A DNA stretch of 26,104 nucleotides from positions 1 to 26,104 of the forward strand of contig DGPA01000023.1 of the NCBI GenBank assembly GCA_002389505.1. Direction: 5' to 3'. A program made the translations under genes and the position numbers. The stretch is from Halieaceae bacterium UBA4452 (lineage in GTDB: Bacteria; Pseudomonadota; Gammaproteobacteria; Pseudomonadales; Halieaceae). Below the pieces are notes generated by a model. It did not search any database and was not told where the DNA came from. It saw nothing but the letters and a program-made list of their open reading frames with translations. Numbering within the stretch: position 1 is the stretch's first letter; each line of letters opens with the position of its first letter. Of the stretch, positions 16,183 through 24,815 are shown piece by piece.

Positions 16183-18303
16183 TCACACCAAGCTGATGCT
16201 GACCGGCAGGCCATTTACCGCTGCGTTACCACTTAACTGGTCGATATACTGTGCGTCGGTAACATCATTACAACTGATTCCCGCGTGACTATTAGCAATA
16301 GCTATTTTTGTACCGGTGCGATGATGTCCGTACCCATGGGGAAGACTGACAACGCCAGCCATAATGTCAGGGCTAATTTCAACGGGAACGACCACCGCAC
16401 CAGCTGGACTGGCGACCTGAACACTATCGCCGGTACGCCACCCCTCGCGATCGGCGTCTAGTGGATTCACCAACAGCGTGCATCGATTGCGCCCCTTCAC
16501 CAATCGCTGAAAATTATGCATCCAAGAATTACAGTCTCGGACATGACGACGGCCGATCAGTCGAAAAGATTCGAGGCTGTCGGCTTCTGTCAATAAGCGT
16601 TGAAGGTCGGCCAGACACTCGGGCACCGCTATGTTGATACGCTGTTCCGGCGTTTTTAGTCGGGCGGGTAGCAGCGGCTGAAGAGGCCCTAAATCTATAC
16701 CCGAAGGACTGTCTTTCAATACAGAAAGACTTAACTGTTCGGGGCTGTCATTGCCATAGGGTCCGGCCTGCAGAGCCATGTCCATCATAACGTCAGGCGG
16801 AGGAGATGGTTGGCTGTCCAAACCCAACCCTCTGGCAACACGCTGACCTAGCGCCTCAAATATTTCCCAGTCGTGCAAAGCATCCTCAGGCTTTGCAAAC
16901 ACTTCAAGGCTAAATCGACTGGTGTTGCGCATGGCGTTCACATGAAAGGCCAAATCATAGTGGTCATGTTCAAGGGGCGATGTCGGGGGCAAGATAATAT
17001 CGGCGTGGCGGGTGGTCTCGTTGATCCATGGATCAAGCGATACCATAAAATCAAGCTCGCCCAGCGCTGCTTCTAGCTTGTGCCCCGAGGGCGTAGACAA
17101 TACAGGATTGCCCGCGCCGGTAAACAGTACCCGTATTTGGCCCTCACCGGGCGTGGTGATTTCCTCGGCCAACGTCGATGCAGGTAGTTCACGATCAAAT
17201 TCGGGCAGCTGACTGACTCTGGATACGTGCCGTGCAAAGCCCCCGGGACCGGTTATTTGTACCTGATCAACAGCGGGCAAAGTAAACATGCTGCCGCCCT
17301 CGCGGTCTAAGTTCCCGGTCAAAATATTGAGCACCTGAATAGCCCACTGACACACCGCGCCATAGCGCTGCGTTGACACCCCCATGCGTCCATAACAAAT
17401 GCCTGCATTCGCATGGGCAAAGTCGCGCGCTATTTTCTCTATGGTCTCGGCGCTGATACCGGTTTTTTGCGCGGCAACGGCCGGTGTGAAGTCAGCGACC
17501 GCTGCTTTTACCGCGTCGACTCCATCAACGTAATCACTTAAATGGCGTAGCCGCTGCCAGCCATTAGCCAGAATACTGTGCACCATGGCCAATAGCAGCC
17601 ACCCATCCGTCCCGGGGGATATTGCGATATGCTCGCTGGCCAAATCAGCGGTTTCGGTTTTCCGTGGATCAATGACAATTAATCGCCCACCCCGCGCGGT
17701 GAGCGACTTAATCCGTTTGCGCACGTCGGGGACCGTCCAAATACTGCCATTAGAGGCCACCGGATTGGCACCCAACATGAGGAAATAGTCGCTGCGGTCA
17801 ATATCGGGAATCGGAAATAGCAGCTTATGCCCGAACAACCACATCGACACCAGATGATGGGGCAATTGATCGACCGACGTTGCGGAAAAGCGATTACGTG
17901 TTCTCAGGTGTCGAAAGAGCGCACCCTGATGGGTCATCATGCCGTAGTTGTGAACAGTAGGATTACCCAGATAAACCCCGACACTATCCACGCCGAGCTG
18001 CTGAACTGATTGAACAAGTGCTGCTGCAGCGGTATCAAGCGCCTCTTCCCAGGGTATGGCAACAAATTCATCCGAGCCATTATCGTGACGCACTCGCTTT
18101 ACCGGTCGGCGCAGTCGATCTGGGTCAGTATGGATATCTTGTAATGCCACCGCTTTGGGGCAAATGTGCCCACGACTCAGGGGATCGTCAGGATCACCTT
18201 TAATACTCAGAATTTGCTCACCCTTCGTTTCAATAACTAGGCCACAAATAGCTTCACACAAATGGCAAGCTCGGCGATGAACTTTGTGCTGCAGTTCTGG
18301 CAT
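16183..18303 (-). CDS. Molybdopterin-dependent oxidoreductase (formate dehydrogenase-like)
   Basis: Protein of 706 residues of the DMSO-reductase superfamily. The N-terminal 4Fe-4S motif is complete: C13, C16, C20 and C48 (C-H-L-C-E-A-I-C-G then H-I-C-P-K). The central domains show the molybdopterin-binding patterns LGANPVASN, VIDPRKTETA and FTGAGNPVLS, and the C-terminal MopB_CT barrel is seen around DREGWRTGDSVQV and LPHGYGH. There is no Tat signal, so it is probably cytoplasmic. The region where formate dehydrogenases carry the Sec/Cys molybdenum ligand (about 140-157, SATSVDQLPHHLV) has no cysteine, so formate as substrate is doubtful. No electron-transfer subunit or molybdenum cofactor gene is adjacent. 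The substrate is unknown. Confidence 0.88.
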   Translation of the reverse strand: MPELQHKVHRRACHLCEAICGLVIETKGEQILSIKGDPDDPLSRGHICPKAVALQDIHTDPDRLRRPVKRVRHDNGSDEFVAIPWEEALDTAAAALVQSVQQLGVDSVGVYLGNPTVHNYGMMTHQGALFRHLRTRNRFSATSVDQLPHHLVSMWLFGHKLLFPIPDIDRSDYFLMLGANPVASNGSIWTVPDVRKRIKSLTARGGRLIVIDPRKTETADLASEHIAISPGTDGWLLLAMVHSILANGWQRLRHLSDYVDGVDAVKAAVADFTPAVAAQKTGISAETIEKIARDFAHANAGICYGRMGVSTQRYGAVCQWAIQVLNILTGNLDREGGSMFTLPAVDQVQITGPGGFARHVSRVSQLPEFDRELPASTLAEEITTPGEGQIRVLFTGAGNPVLSTPSGHKLEAALGELDFMVSLDPWINETTRHADIILPPTSPLEHDHYDLAFHVNAMRNTSRFSLEVFAKPEDALHDWEIFEALGQRVARGLGLDSQPSPPPDVMMDMALQAGPYGNDSPEQLSLSVLKDSPSGIDLGPLQPLLPARLKTPEQRINIAVPECLADLQRLLTEADSLESFRLIGRRHVRDCNSWMHNFQRLVKGRNRCTLLVNPLDADREGWRTGDSVQVASPAGAVVVPVEISPDIMAGVVSLPHGYGHHRTGTKIAIANSHAGISCNDVTDAQYIDQLSGNAAVNGLPVSISLV

Positions 18304-18352
18304 GGACTTTCCCCATATCGTGGTGGCTAACGCCCAGCTCAGCCGATCGCAC

Positions 18353-18538
18353 TTAGCTGTTCGAATTTTGTGCTAATACAGCGTTAGTCACTTCGATGGT
18401 AACACGTTGACGTTTAGGTTCACCGCTACCGAAGTGAGCAAAAATTTCCTCCACCGTCTCCGTCTGGGCAAGCGCAGGCAGAGACAATAGCCCTGCAAGC
18501 AATATCGGTGAAATGAGTTGTTGAGGACGGCCTGTCAT
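18353..18538 (-). CDS. Small exported protein of unknown function
   Basis: A 61-residue ORF. Residues 1-24 form a good Sec signal peptide (basic start, LLAGLLSLPALAQ cleavage region), leaving a mature peptide of about 37 residues (TETVEEIFAHFG onward, charged and helix-prone, no Cys). The ATG at 18538 has a clear AAGAGG ribosome site, which supports real translation. It lies 49 bp upstream of the molybdoenzyme and 87 bp downstream of the secreted metalloprotease on the same strand, so it could be co-transcribed with either. A 7-bp hairpin sits in its leader (18565-18582). I do not recognise the family. Confidence 0.55.
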   Translation of the reverse strand: MTGRPQQLISPILLAGLLSLPALAQTETVEEIFAHFGSGEPKRQRVTIEVTNAVLAQNSNS

Positions 18539-18564
18539 TGCTCGGACCTCTTAAGTTAGTTGGT

Positions 18565-18582
18565 GTCCAATCCCTATTGGAC
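18565..18582 (-). repeat. Hairpin in the leader of the small exported gene
   Basis: GTCCAAT and ATTGGAC form a perfect 7-bp inverted repeat with a 4-base loop, 27 bp before the ATG of the small exported gene. No U-tract follows on either strand, so a simple factor-independent terminator is unlikely. It could be a weak terminator for the upstream protease gene, an mRNA-stabilising hairpin or a protein-binding site. Confidence 0.4.
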
Positions 18583-18625
18583 TAACAAAAAGCAGGGCTA
18601 AGAGGTATTTTTCCTCGGTTGTTCC

Positions 18626-21600
18626 TCAATGAGCTGCCGTGTAGTTCTCATTAATGGCCTGAATGGCTGCAGTCACGCTCTCTTCCGTGCTATCCACCGT
18701 CTCAAGGATAGCTTTGATCGCATCGCGATCATAGCTGGCATACAAACTGGTGTAGTGGCTAGCGACGAACGCCTTATTTTCCAGTGCCAGCTGATCGACC
18801 ACCCCTGCCGCGTCGATAAAGGTCTGCGCCAATTGATCCACCCGGACACCCGAACCACCGCCACTAACCCAGTAGTCAAAGCCCGCTTGGTCGGGTTCAC
18901 GGTTAAAGTAAATACGGTACAGCGCATTCAAGAACTCGCCCCGATCACGATCACCCCAGAAAGTTTGGAATTCTTCCGACGGTACAAAGCTTGCACGAAT
19001 GCCATCGACAGAGACACCGTTGTAAAAATCTCGACTCCAATAGGCAAGACCCGCGCGATCGGCGGCACGTTGCAAAAGACCAATGTACATTAGCTGAATC
19101 TTGCCCTGAATGGTTTCACGGAAATCATCAGGGGCCATTACCGTCACGTGGTTAAAGGCATGGCGGTTAGCATAGTTAACGTAATTGGGTTGTTCGCTTG
19201 TACCCGCCTCATTCGCCGCCGTGAAGTAGCAAAGATACGGAGGCTCTCCTGAAGCAGCCAGTGGTATAGCCGTGCTTGTCGCGTTTTGGGCATCTACCAC
19301 ATTCTCTACCGCTAACAGGGTGTAATCAGGTAATGCTTCGCTTACGCACCAGGTGGAAATTTCCAGTGGCGTAGGATCATTTTCTGAGCTTCCAGCTAAG
19401 GTCACTGACGCACTCATGCTCTCCACATCGTAACGGTCTACAGAAATAATCTCTGGTACACATGGTTCAGGTCCAGTGCAACGAGCAGGCTTAGGCACAG
19501 GTTCAAAACTGGCCACCACCGTACAGTCAGACGTAATTGCACTGGTCGTGTAGGTACTACCAGATAAGCTGCCACCGCAGCTACCGCCCACTCCCGCAAT
19601 CTGATAGCCATTGTCAGACCCCAGCGTGAACTGAGCCGTTTCTCCACTCACAACACTCTGGATACTCGACGGGCTAATGCTGCCATTAGCTCCCGCAGAG
19701 GGTGTCACGCTATAAGTCACGGACTCCCCTCTAGGAATGATACCGTCAACAATGACAATCTCGCTGGGATCGTTCCCTGCATAGGCGGTAATCTGGCAGC
19801 TATACACCTCATCGTTTGCCATGTCCGATACTATGAGCGGTGAGGCGATACCCGTTATGCTGGACTCTAGCCCGGGCGTTGTTGCGATGACCGACACACC
19901 CCACGCATTAACGGTACCAAAATCGCCGTTATACACATCAGATACTGACATCCTCCATTTGCCAGCGGCGTTTTCACCGACGAAAGCGTCGAGCGACGTG
20001 CTAGGAGCCAAGCTCAGTGGAAACGTTCCAATAACATCAGCGCTAGCATCAGCACCGTTATCATCTTTGAGTCGAATAGTGGTGCCTGCGGGAGAGGTGA
20101 GGTCGATAACGACATCACCCCGATAGCTGTGAGTGATATCGACCGGGATCAGCAGTCCTTCGGGGTCAATGGTAAGCGCGTTATCAAAGGTCAACGTTGA
20201 TGAAACCTCGGTGGATTCATCTAGAAATTCATCGACGTCAATGGTTTTACTGAAGGTCTCAGACACAGATTCTGTGCTACAGACGGCCTCATAGGATGTT
20301 ACCGGGACACCGTTATCGATCCCTGGCTCAAAGGTAATTCGTACCCCACCATCAAGGGGGGTAGCGACAAGTGAGGTGGGGGCGGGAGGGACCAACCGAT
20401 CTGATTTTAGAACAAAATCATCATCGGAAACGTCATAGAAAATATTATTGACGGCTCTTAACATTAGCCGCGCGCTGTTTGTAGTAATTCCGCTTGGGAA
20501 GGTAATAACCTCAAAGCCATCGTTCGCTGTGGTACCGAGTGATCGGTCAAATGTCGCACCTCCATCGATAGATAGTAGGATTTCTATCTCGCTGACATTG
20601 ACAGGGGATGCTGTTGTTCCGGCTGGGTCCCAACCGATCGTACTGCTTGCGCCAACATTCTCGCCGCCATTTGGGCTAGTGAGCACAAACGGTCCCGCTG
20701 ATGCAGTAACGAAAATTACCATGTCGTCTGAGGCGACGCCGCCGGCGCCGTCTCGGACAGTCAGTCGCATGTCCAGCTCTCTGGCCAACTGGGGCAACTT
20801 CTCGGCGTCCGAATAATTACCTGACACGACATTGCCAAGGGCAGGAAGATAGCGACTCGGATTGCTCTGCGGGGTTAAAACTCGAAAGAGGGGTATCTCA
20901 CCGTCATCACCCGCACTGAGCGCCGCTTGCGGACCAAGGTCTCGCTGCTCCCATAGATACGTGAGGGCATTTTGCTCCGCGTCGCTGCCACTACCGGTAA
21001 TGACCAGCGGCGTGGCTTTGGGCACAGAGTAATCGGCCCCTGCATCAACGCTAGGTGGCGTGTTGTTAGTTGATGTCACCACCCCACAAGAGCCACCCTC
21101 GCCTTCTGCGAGGAAAAGGGTAATTTCATCAAAACTCGCTGAGTGGTAGATCGGATCAGCTGCACCTTGTAAATTATCGGCACTACAGAGGCCGGCGTAG
21201 GCCTGAATTGTCGACCCGCTGCCAGGCTCGTAAGCAGAGAGATAATAGCGACTGCCGTTAGTGCAATTGCCATTAGACCCGTTAAACGTGTGATCCGCAC
21301 CCAACTGATGACCAATTTCATGAGCAACAAAATCAACATCAAAGAATTGCCCTTCAGGCTCATCGCTGCCAGTGACTCCCTGAGCCTTAAACCCCGAGGC
21401 ACACACCGATCCTAGGGCCGCCAACCCCCCTGCGCCAGTACTGAAAGTGTGGCCAACATCGTAGTTATCCGATCCGATGATTAAATCGATTTGTTGCTGG
21501 GATTCCTCAATGAGGTCGTTGGCATTGTCGTTGCCGGAGAAAGGATCAGTAGACGGGTCGATAAAAATGATCTCGTCGTTGTTGCTTATTAGTTGTAAGC

Positions 21601-22378
21601 TAATGGAAAGCTCTTTTTCAAGAATGCCAGTGACGCGATTTATAGTAGTGACCACAGCGGCAAGGGCATCTGGCGTAGTACCCCCGTGGAAAACACCGTA
21701 TTCGCCCGTTGTTGCTACGGCTATTTGATACGTTCGAAGCGTGGCGCCGCTACTGCGTGCTGCACGCTGGCCTCCTAGCGACTTTTTTTGATTCGGGCTA
21801 CCCCCTTTGGGAACGAACCTATCCTCTGTCTGCAGTCGACAAGTGCCTCGTGCTGACGATCGCTTAAGGTCAGCCGAGTAGTAGCTTATAGAGAGATTTT
21901 TAGCGCTGCCGCGGATTGGGTCGACAATCCAGCGGCCACGAGACCCTAAAACTTGTGCTCTTAGACCATTGCGATGTAATTCAAAGCGGACGGTGGTGGA
22001 TGGATCATCAACCGCCACCCCCGAAAAGGCCTGTAATTCCGGGTATTTGTGGGCTAGTGCTGCAGGTAGAACCCCCGATGCGGTGACTTCGAATGCTTGT
22101 GAGCCGCCATCGGGCCTTGGTAATAAGAGAATACGCGCATCTCGAATACCTTTTGCAGCAGGACGCACTAAGCTTGCTTTTACTGCGTTTAGATCTATTT
22201 GAATGGCTCGATAGTGACTAGGGAACTCTGCGATGTTGGCTCGATCTGGAATGGCGGCAGTCCATTCGGTCCAGGGGCCCTGTTCCGCGAAGCTTGATGC
22301 GGCGAAAAAACAGCACGCGCCCACAAAGCTGAGTAAGCGTCGTGTCGGAGCGCTATGGTGAAAATACTGTGTCCGCAT
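18626..22378 (-). CDS. Secreted multidomain M12-type zinc metalloprotease with DUF4214
   Basis: Protein of 1250 residues. The signal peptide ends near AASSFA. A propeptide-like region leads to a reprolysin-type catalytic domain with HEIGHQLGADH (353-363), the HExxHxxGxxH zinc site. Then come Ig/fibronectin-like domains, a proprotein-convertase P domain (about 720-832, with HSYRGDVVIDLTSPAGT), an InlB-like bacterial repeat (about 884-959, ending TVVASF) and a C-terminal DUF4214 module (about 1085-1190, Y-I-G-L-L-Q-R-A-A-D and NREPDQAGFDYW). It is probably secreted or surface-bound and degrades extracellular protein. I took the ATG at 22378 because it gives a normal signal peptide. An ATG at 22411 (11 residues longer) is possible; neither has a good ribosome site. 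DUF4214 is common in large secreted proteins and its role is unclear. Confidence 0.88.
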   Translation of the reverse strand: MRTQYFHHSAPTRRLLSFVGACCFFAASSFAEQGPWTEWTAAIPDRANIAEFPSHYRAIQIDLNAVKASLVRPAAKGIRDARILLLPRPDGGSQAFEVTASGVLPAALAHKYPELQAFSGVAVDDPSTTVRFELHRNGLRAQVLGSRGRWIVDPIRGSAKNLSISYYSADLKRSSARGTCRLQTEDRFVPKGGSPNQKKSLGGQRAARSSGATLRTYQIAVATTGEYGVFHGGTTPDALAAVVTTINRVTGILEKELSISLQLISNNDEIIFIDPSTDPFSGNDNANDLIEESQQQIDLIIGSDNYDVGHTFSTGAGGLAALGSVCASGFKAQGVTGSDEPEGQFFDVDFVAHEIGHQLGADHTFNGSNGNCTNGSRYYLSAYEPGSGSTIQAYAGLCSADNLQGAADPIYHSASFDEITLFLAEGEGGSCGVVTSTNNTPPSVDAGADYSVPKATPLVITGSGSDAEQNALTYLWEQRDLGPQAALSAGDDGEIPLFRVLTPQSNPSRYLPALGNVVSGNYSDAEKLPQLARELDMRLTVRDGAGGVASDDMVIFVTASAGPFVLTSPNGGENVGASSTIGWDPAGTTASPVNVSEIEILLSIDGGATFDRSLGTTANDGFEVITFPSGITTNSARLMLRAVNNIFYDVSDDDFVLKSDRLVPPAPTSLVATPLDGGVRITFEPGIDNGVPVTSYEAVCSTESVSETFSKTIDVDEFLDESTEVSSTLTFDNALTIDPEGLLIPVDITHSYRGDVVIDLTSPAGTTIRLKDDNGADASADVIGTFPLSLAPSTSLDAFVGENAAGKWRMSVSDVYNGDFGTVNAWGVSVIATTPGLESSITGIASPLIVSDMANDEVYSCQITAYAGNDPSEIVIVDGIIPRGESVTYSVTPSAGANGSISPSSIQSVVSGETAQFTLGSDNGYQIAGVGGSCGGSLSGSTYTTSAITSDCTVVASFEPVPKPARCTGPEPCVPEIISVDRYDVESMSASVTLAGSSENDPTPLEISTWCVSEALPDYTLLAVENVVDAQNATSTAIPLAASGEPPYLCYFTAANEAGTSEQPNYVNYANRHAFNHVTVMAPDDFRETIQGKIQLMYIGLLQRAADRAGLAYWSRDFYNGVSVDGIRASFVPSEEFQTFWGDRDRGEFLNALYRIYFNREPDQAGFDYWVSGGGSGVRVDQLAQTFIDAAGVVDQLALENKAFVASHYTSLYASYDRDAIKAILETVDSTEESVTAAIQAINENYTAAH

Positions 22379-22414
22379 TCTGGTGGCTGTCCAGCAATGT
22401 TGAAGAACCATCAA

Positions 22415-22681
22415 TCATAACAAAGAGAATGCATTTATAAGTGCAGTTAAGCAGAAAATTATCCTCTAGCAGATGAGTAAACTACACCTGTATTGAAAGC
22501 CTCGTGGTGAGGCTGGCCCCTGTCAAGTTGGCGGCGCGCGCCTTGCCCTAGCCGAGAATACTGGTGCGTTTATAGGGCAAGATATCGCGGCATTATTACT
22601 AACGATATCAAGCGCTTGTTAAACGCAATTTCGCAAGCTCTAAGGCCATGCGATCTTAGTGTCTCAAACGTGCTAGTGCTG
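22415..22681. other. Non-coding stretch with inverted repeats upstream of the protease
   Basis: I see no convincing gene here. It must contain the metalloprotease promoter (minus strand), but I could not find a well-spaced -35/-10 pair. It also holds three inverted repeats: GCCTC-n5-GAGGC (22499-22513), the 10-bp palindrome GGCGCGCGCC (22533-22542) and CTTGCCCTA-n22-TAGGGCAAG (22542-22581). Together with the adjacent transposase remnant, this suggests a site of past insertions and deletions. Confidence 0.45.
22542..22581. repeat. 9-bp perfect inverted repeat
   Basis: CTTGCCCTA at 22542-22550 is the exact reverse complement of TAGGGCAAG at 22573-22581, with a 22-bp spacer. It may be a stem-loop, an operator or the trace of a small mobile element; no target-site duplication is evident. 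Confidence 0.4.
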
Positions 22682-22810
22682 GATTATCCCGCCAGTGGTG
22701 ATCATTTTATTGAGATGTTCTACAATCCAGTCAAACGTCACAGCCATACCGGCGGCGTGTCGCCGGCAAAGTTTAAGAAAGCCTATTTTTCTAGGCTAGA
22801 GGGCGTCTAG
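22682..22810 (+). pseudogene. Remnant of an IS3-family transposase (C-terminal end)
   Basis: The frame encodes about 43 residues ending in tandem stops (TAG TAA). HFIEMFYNPVKRHSHTGG followed by VSPAKF and the tail YFSRLEGV matches the extreme C-terminus of IS3-family OrfB (integrase core) transposases, which typically read YIEMFYN-x2-RRHS-x-GG-x-SP-x-F and end RLE-S/G-V. The rest of the transposase, including the DDE residues other than this end, is absent: the frame upstream (open back to 22616) is not recognisable. The sequence after the stops may retain part of the right inverted repeat, but no matching left end was found. It is a dead fragment, evidence of old insertion and decay. Confidence 0.7.
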
Positions 22811-22897
22811 TAAACCCTGGGAAGTCCAGTTCCGCGATACCAGCCATTGCAGTACACTATCTATCGACTAACTCAAAAATTTGGCGGCAATCTAATT

Positions 22898-23605
22898 ATG
22901 AGCACACACGTTAACAAATCTATGGCGCTATTTTATGCCTTCTCACTCATGGCGATGGTTGGCTGTACCACCGGGGCACCCAGCATCAATACTGCTGCCG
23001 ATGCCGACGTCACTTTCGATGGGCTCAACGAAATCATTGACCCTCGAGTGGGCAAAGCCTGGGCTCGCACTGACTTAGACCTCTCTGGCTACACGAAAAT
23101 TCTCTTTGATGGCGTCGATATTGAATACCGGCCAGGGGGCGAGAAGACCAGCCGATCTAGGCCCTCGGTTAGCACAGACACCCATTACCAGATTAGCGAA
23201 CAAGGCAAACAGCGTTTCCAACAAGCGCTGACTACCGCTTTTGTGCAAGAAATGGGCAAGAGCACTAAATACACGCTGGTCACCGAACCCGGTCCTGATG
23301 TGTTGATTGTTCGTGCTGGCGTACTCGATGTGGTCTCTTACGCACCCCCTGATGATCGGCCCGGTCGCGGCAATGTTTATTTGCGTCGATTGGGCGAGGC
23401 AACACTTGTCGCTGAACTTCACGATGGAGAGAGCGATGCCATACTTGCGCGGATAGTCGATCGTCGCGCTGCCGAACCGGCAGGAATGAACCTTCAACAA
23501 TCCAATAATGTTCAAAACGCGTCAGAAGTACGCCGTGTAGCCACTTACTGGGCCTTCAGTCTCCGCGAGGCGCTTGACAATTTTGAAGGCTGGCCAGAAT
23601 CCTAA
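22898..23605 (+). CDS. DUF3313 family lipoprotein
   Basis: Protein of 235 residues. A lipoprotein signal (MSTHVNKSMALFYAFSLMA then MVGC) gives a lipidated Cys at position 23, so it is membrane-anchored, probably at the outer membrane. The body has the DUF3313 pattern: an early YTKILFDGVDIEYRPG strand, a long helix QRFQQALTTAFVQEM and RVATYWAFSLREALD at the end. Function is unknown. I chose the ATG at 22898 because the lipoprotein signal starts there; the upstream in-frame ATG at 22847 adds 17 residues with no signal-like character. It is a single gene, convergent with the next one, and lies just after the IS remnant. Confidence 0.83.
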   Translation: MSTHVNKSMALFYAFSLMAMVGCTTGAPSINTAADADVTFDGLNEIIDPRVGKAWARTDLDLSGYTKILFDGVDIEYRPGGEKTSRSRPSVSTDTHYQISEQGKQRFQQALTTAFVQEMGKSTKYTLVTEPGPDVLIVRAGVLDVVSYAPPDDRPGRGNVYLRRLGEATLVAELHDGESDAILARIVDRRAAEPAGMNLQQSNNVQNASEVRRVATYWAFSLREALDNFEGWPES

Positions 23606-23649
23606 TGCATACTTCGGCATACGCCGCACTTTTATCTGACCACCTACCA

Positions 23650-23664
23650 GCCCGCACTGCGGGC
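23650..23664. terminator. GC-rich hairpin between convergent genes
   Basis: GCCCGC-act-GCGGGC is a strong 6-bp stem with a 3-base loop in the 151-bp gap between two converging genes. The position suits a bidirectional terminator, but no T-run follows on either strand, so this is tentative. Confidence 0.35.
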
Positions 23665-23756
23665 CGATTGCACCAGAGAGAAGGCTCGAGTGCCGGGCCT
23701 GGGCCTCTGCCCTCATGGGCGGCGTCATTATCGATAGGGACGCGGGTGGAAATAAC

Positions 23757-24575
23757 CTAGAAGTTGTAACTCACTGCAGCGGAGACGCCCTCAAAGGATA
23801 AATCAAAGCCGTTTACGCCATTATCTATCGTCTCTAGAACATCTACCTCAACAAACTTGTAGCCCAGGGATAAACCCCAACGATCACTCAGCTGATACTG
23901 TCCGCGAACATTGAAATATAAAAAATCGCCATCGATGTTATCGATATTGGCCGACAGCCAGCCCATCGTGGCATGCACAGACCAATCATCATTAAATGCG
24001 TGAAATGCTGATGCGCGAAGATTAGGCAAGGGCGCCAGCACAGAACTCTTTGCCTGTTGCGTCGCACCGATCACCTCACCATCTAGACCTGCGACAAGCT
24101 GAATCGATGCTTCATTATCAAGCATATGCAGACCAGCGCCGATCTCGATCTCAGTAGAATCGGAATCGTATACCGAATACATGGCATCAAGAATATAGGT
24201 TCGGATGGTTAACTCCGAATTGATGCCTACACCCGCCTCAAAATCGACGCCGTCGTAATTGAAATCTCGTCTTGAAACAGATCGTCGACTGTTAGCAAAC
24301 TCATAGGCACCGAAGTTGACACCCCACTTGCTGTTAAAGCGGTGGCTGTATTCAAGTAGCCCGCTGGTGTATTCTTCGCCAATACCCACATCCTCGATGC
24401 CAACAGAGACAGGATCAAAACCATCCCGCTGAGCCAGAATGTTCGCATCCATGGTTTGCGAAAATGTACCTACATAGAGATGATTTTTGTTGGTGAGGTA
24501 GCTGTGAGTGGGTTCTGCTGATGTCTGTAATACAGGCGTGGCAACGAATGCCGCTGCGATTATTACTTTGCGCAT
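23757..24575 (-). CDS. Outer-membrane beta-barrel protein
   Basis: Protein of 272 residues with a clear signal peptide (MRKVIIAAAFVATPVLQTSA, cleavage before EP) and alternating hydrophobic/polar strands throughout. It ends in AAVSYNF, the aromatic C-terminal signature recognised by the BAM complex. The 'W-G-L-S-L-G-Y-K-F-V-E-V' strand and 'NFDYDGVDF-GVGI'-like turns are typical of OmpA/OmpW-sized barrels of 8-10 strands. The exact family is not recognised; transport of a ligand is not indicated. It is transcribed divergently from the DUF481 gene across 240 bp. Confidence 0.8.
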   Translation of the reverse strand: MRKVIIAAAFVATPVLQTSAEPTHSYLTNKNHLYVGTFSQTMDANILAQRDGFDPVSVGIEDVGIGEEYTSGLLEYSHRFNSKWGVNFGAYEFANSRRSVSRRDFNYDGVDFEAGVGINSELTIRTYILDAMYSVYDSDSTEIEIGAGLHMLDNEASIQLVAGLDGEVIGATQQAKSSVLAPLPNLRASAFHAFNDDWSVHATMGWLSANIDNIDGDFLYFNVRGQYQLSDRWGLSLGYKFVEVDVLETIDNGVNGFDLSFEGVSAAVSYNF

Positions 24576-24815
24576 GTCGAGGCTTCTTGCTCCTAAGGTC
24601 GTTTAAAGCTTGCCACGGAACTCTAACCAATACCAGCGCGGGCTCATATCATGATGTAATCAGTCGTCTCGGCGTTGTCGTAGCCGCCCCCTGCAGCCGA
24701 ACACATCACGGCCACTGCATAAAAAGAGTTATCATGGCACCATGCTGAACGCGAGCCCTCCACGCAGTCTGCCATGTGCCTCGCCAATCTCATCGAATAG
24801 AGGAAGGAGTTAATC

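Noticed and set aside
18602..18616. GAGG-n7-CCTC as terminator for the metalloprotease gene
   Set aside because: The stem is only four base pairs, and the T-run that follows on the minus strand is ten bases away; too weak to call.
18629..19093. 154-codon plus-strand ORF opposite the metalloprotease C-terminus
   Set aside because: It is antisense to the well-recognised DUF4214 region and carries no domain of its own.
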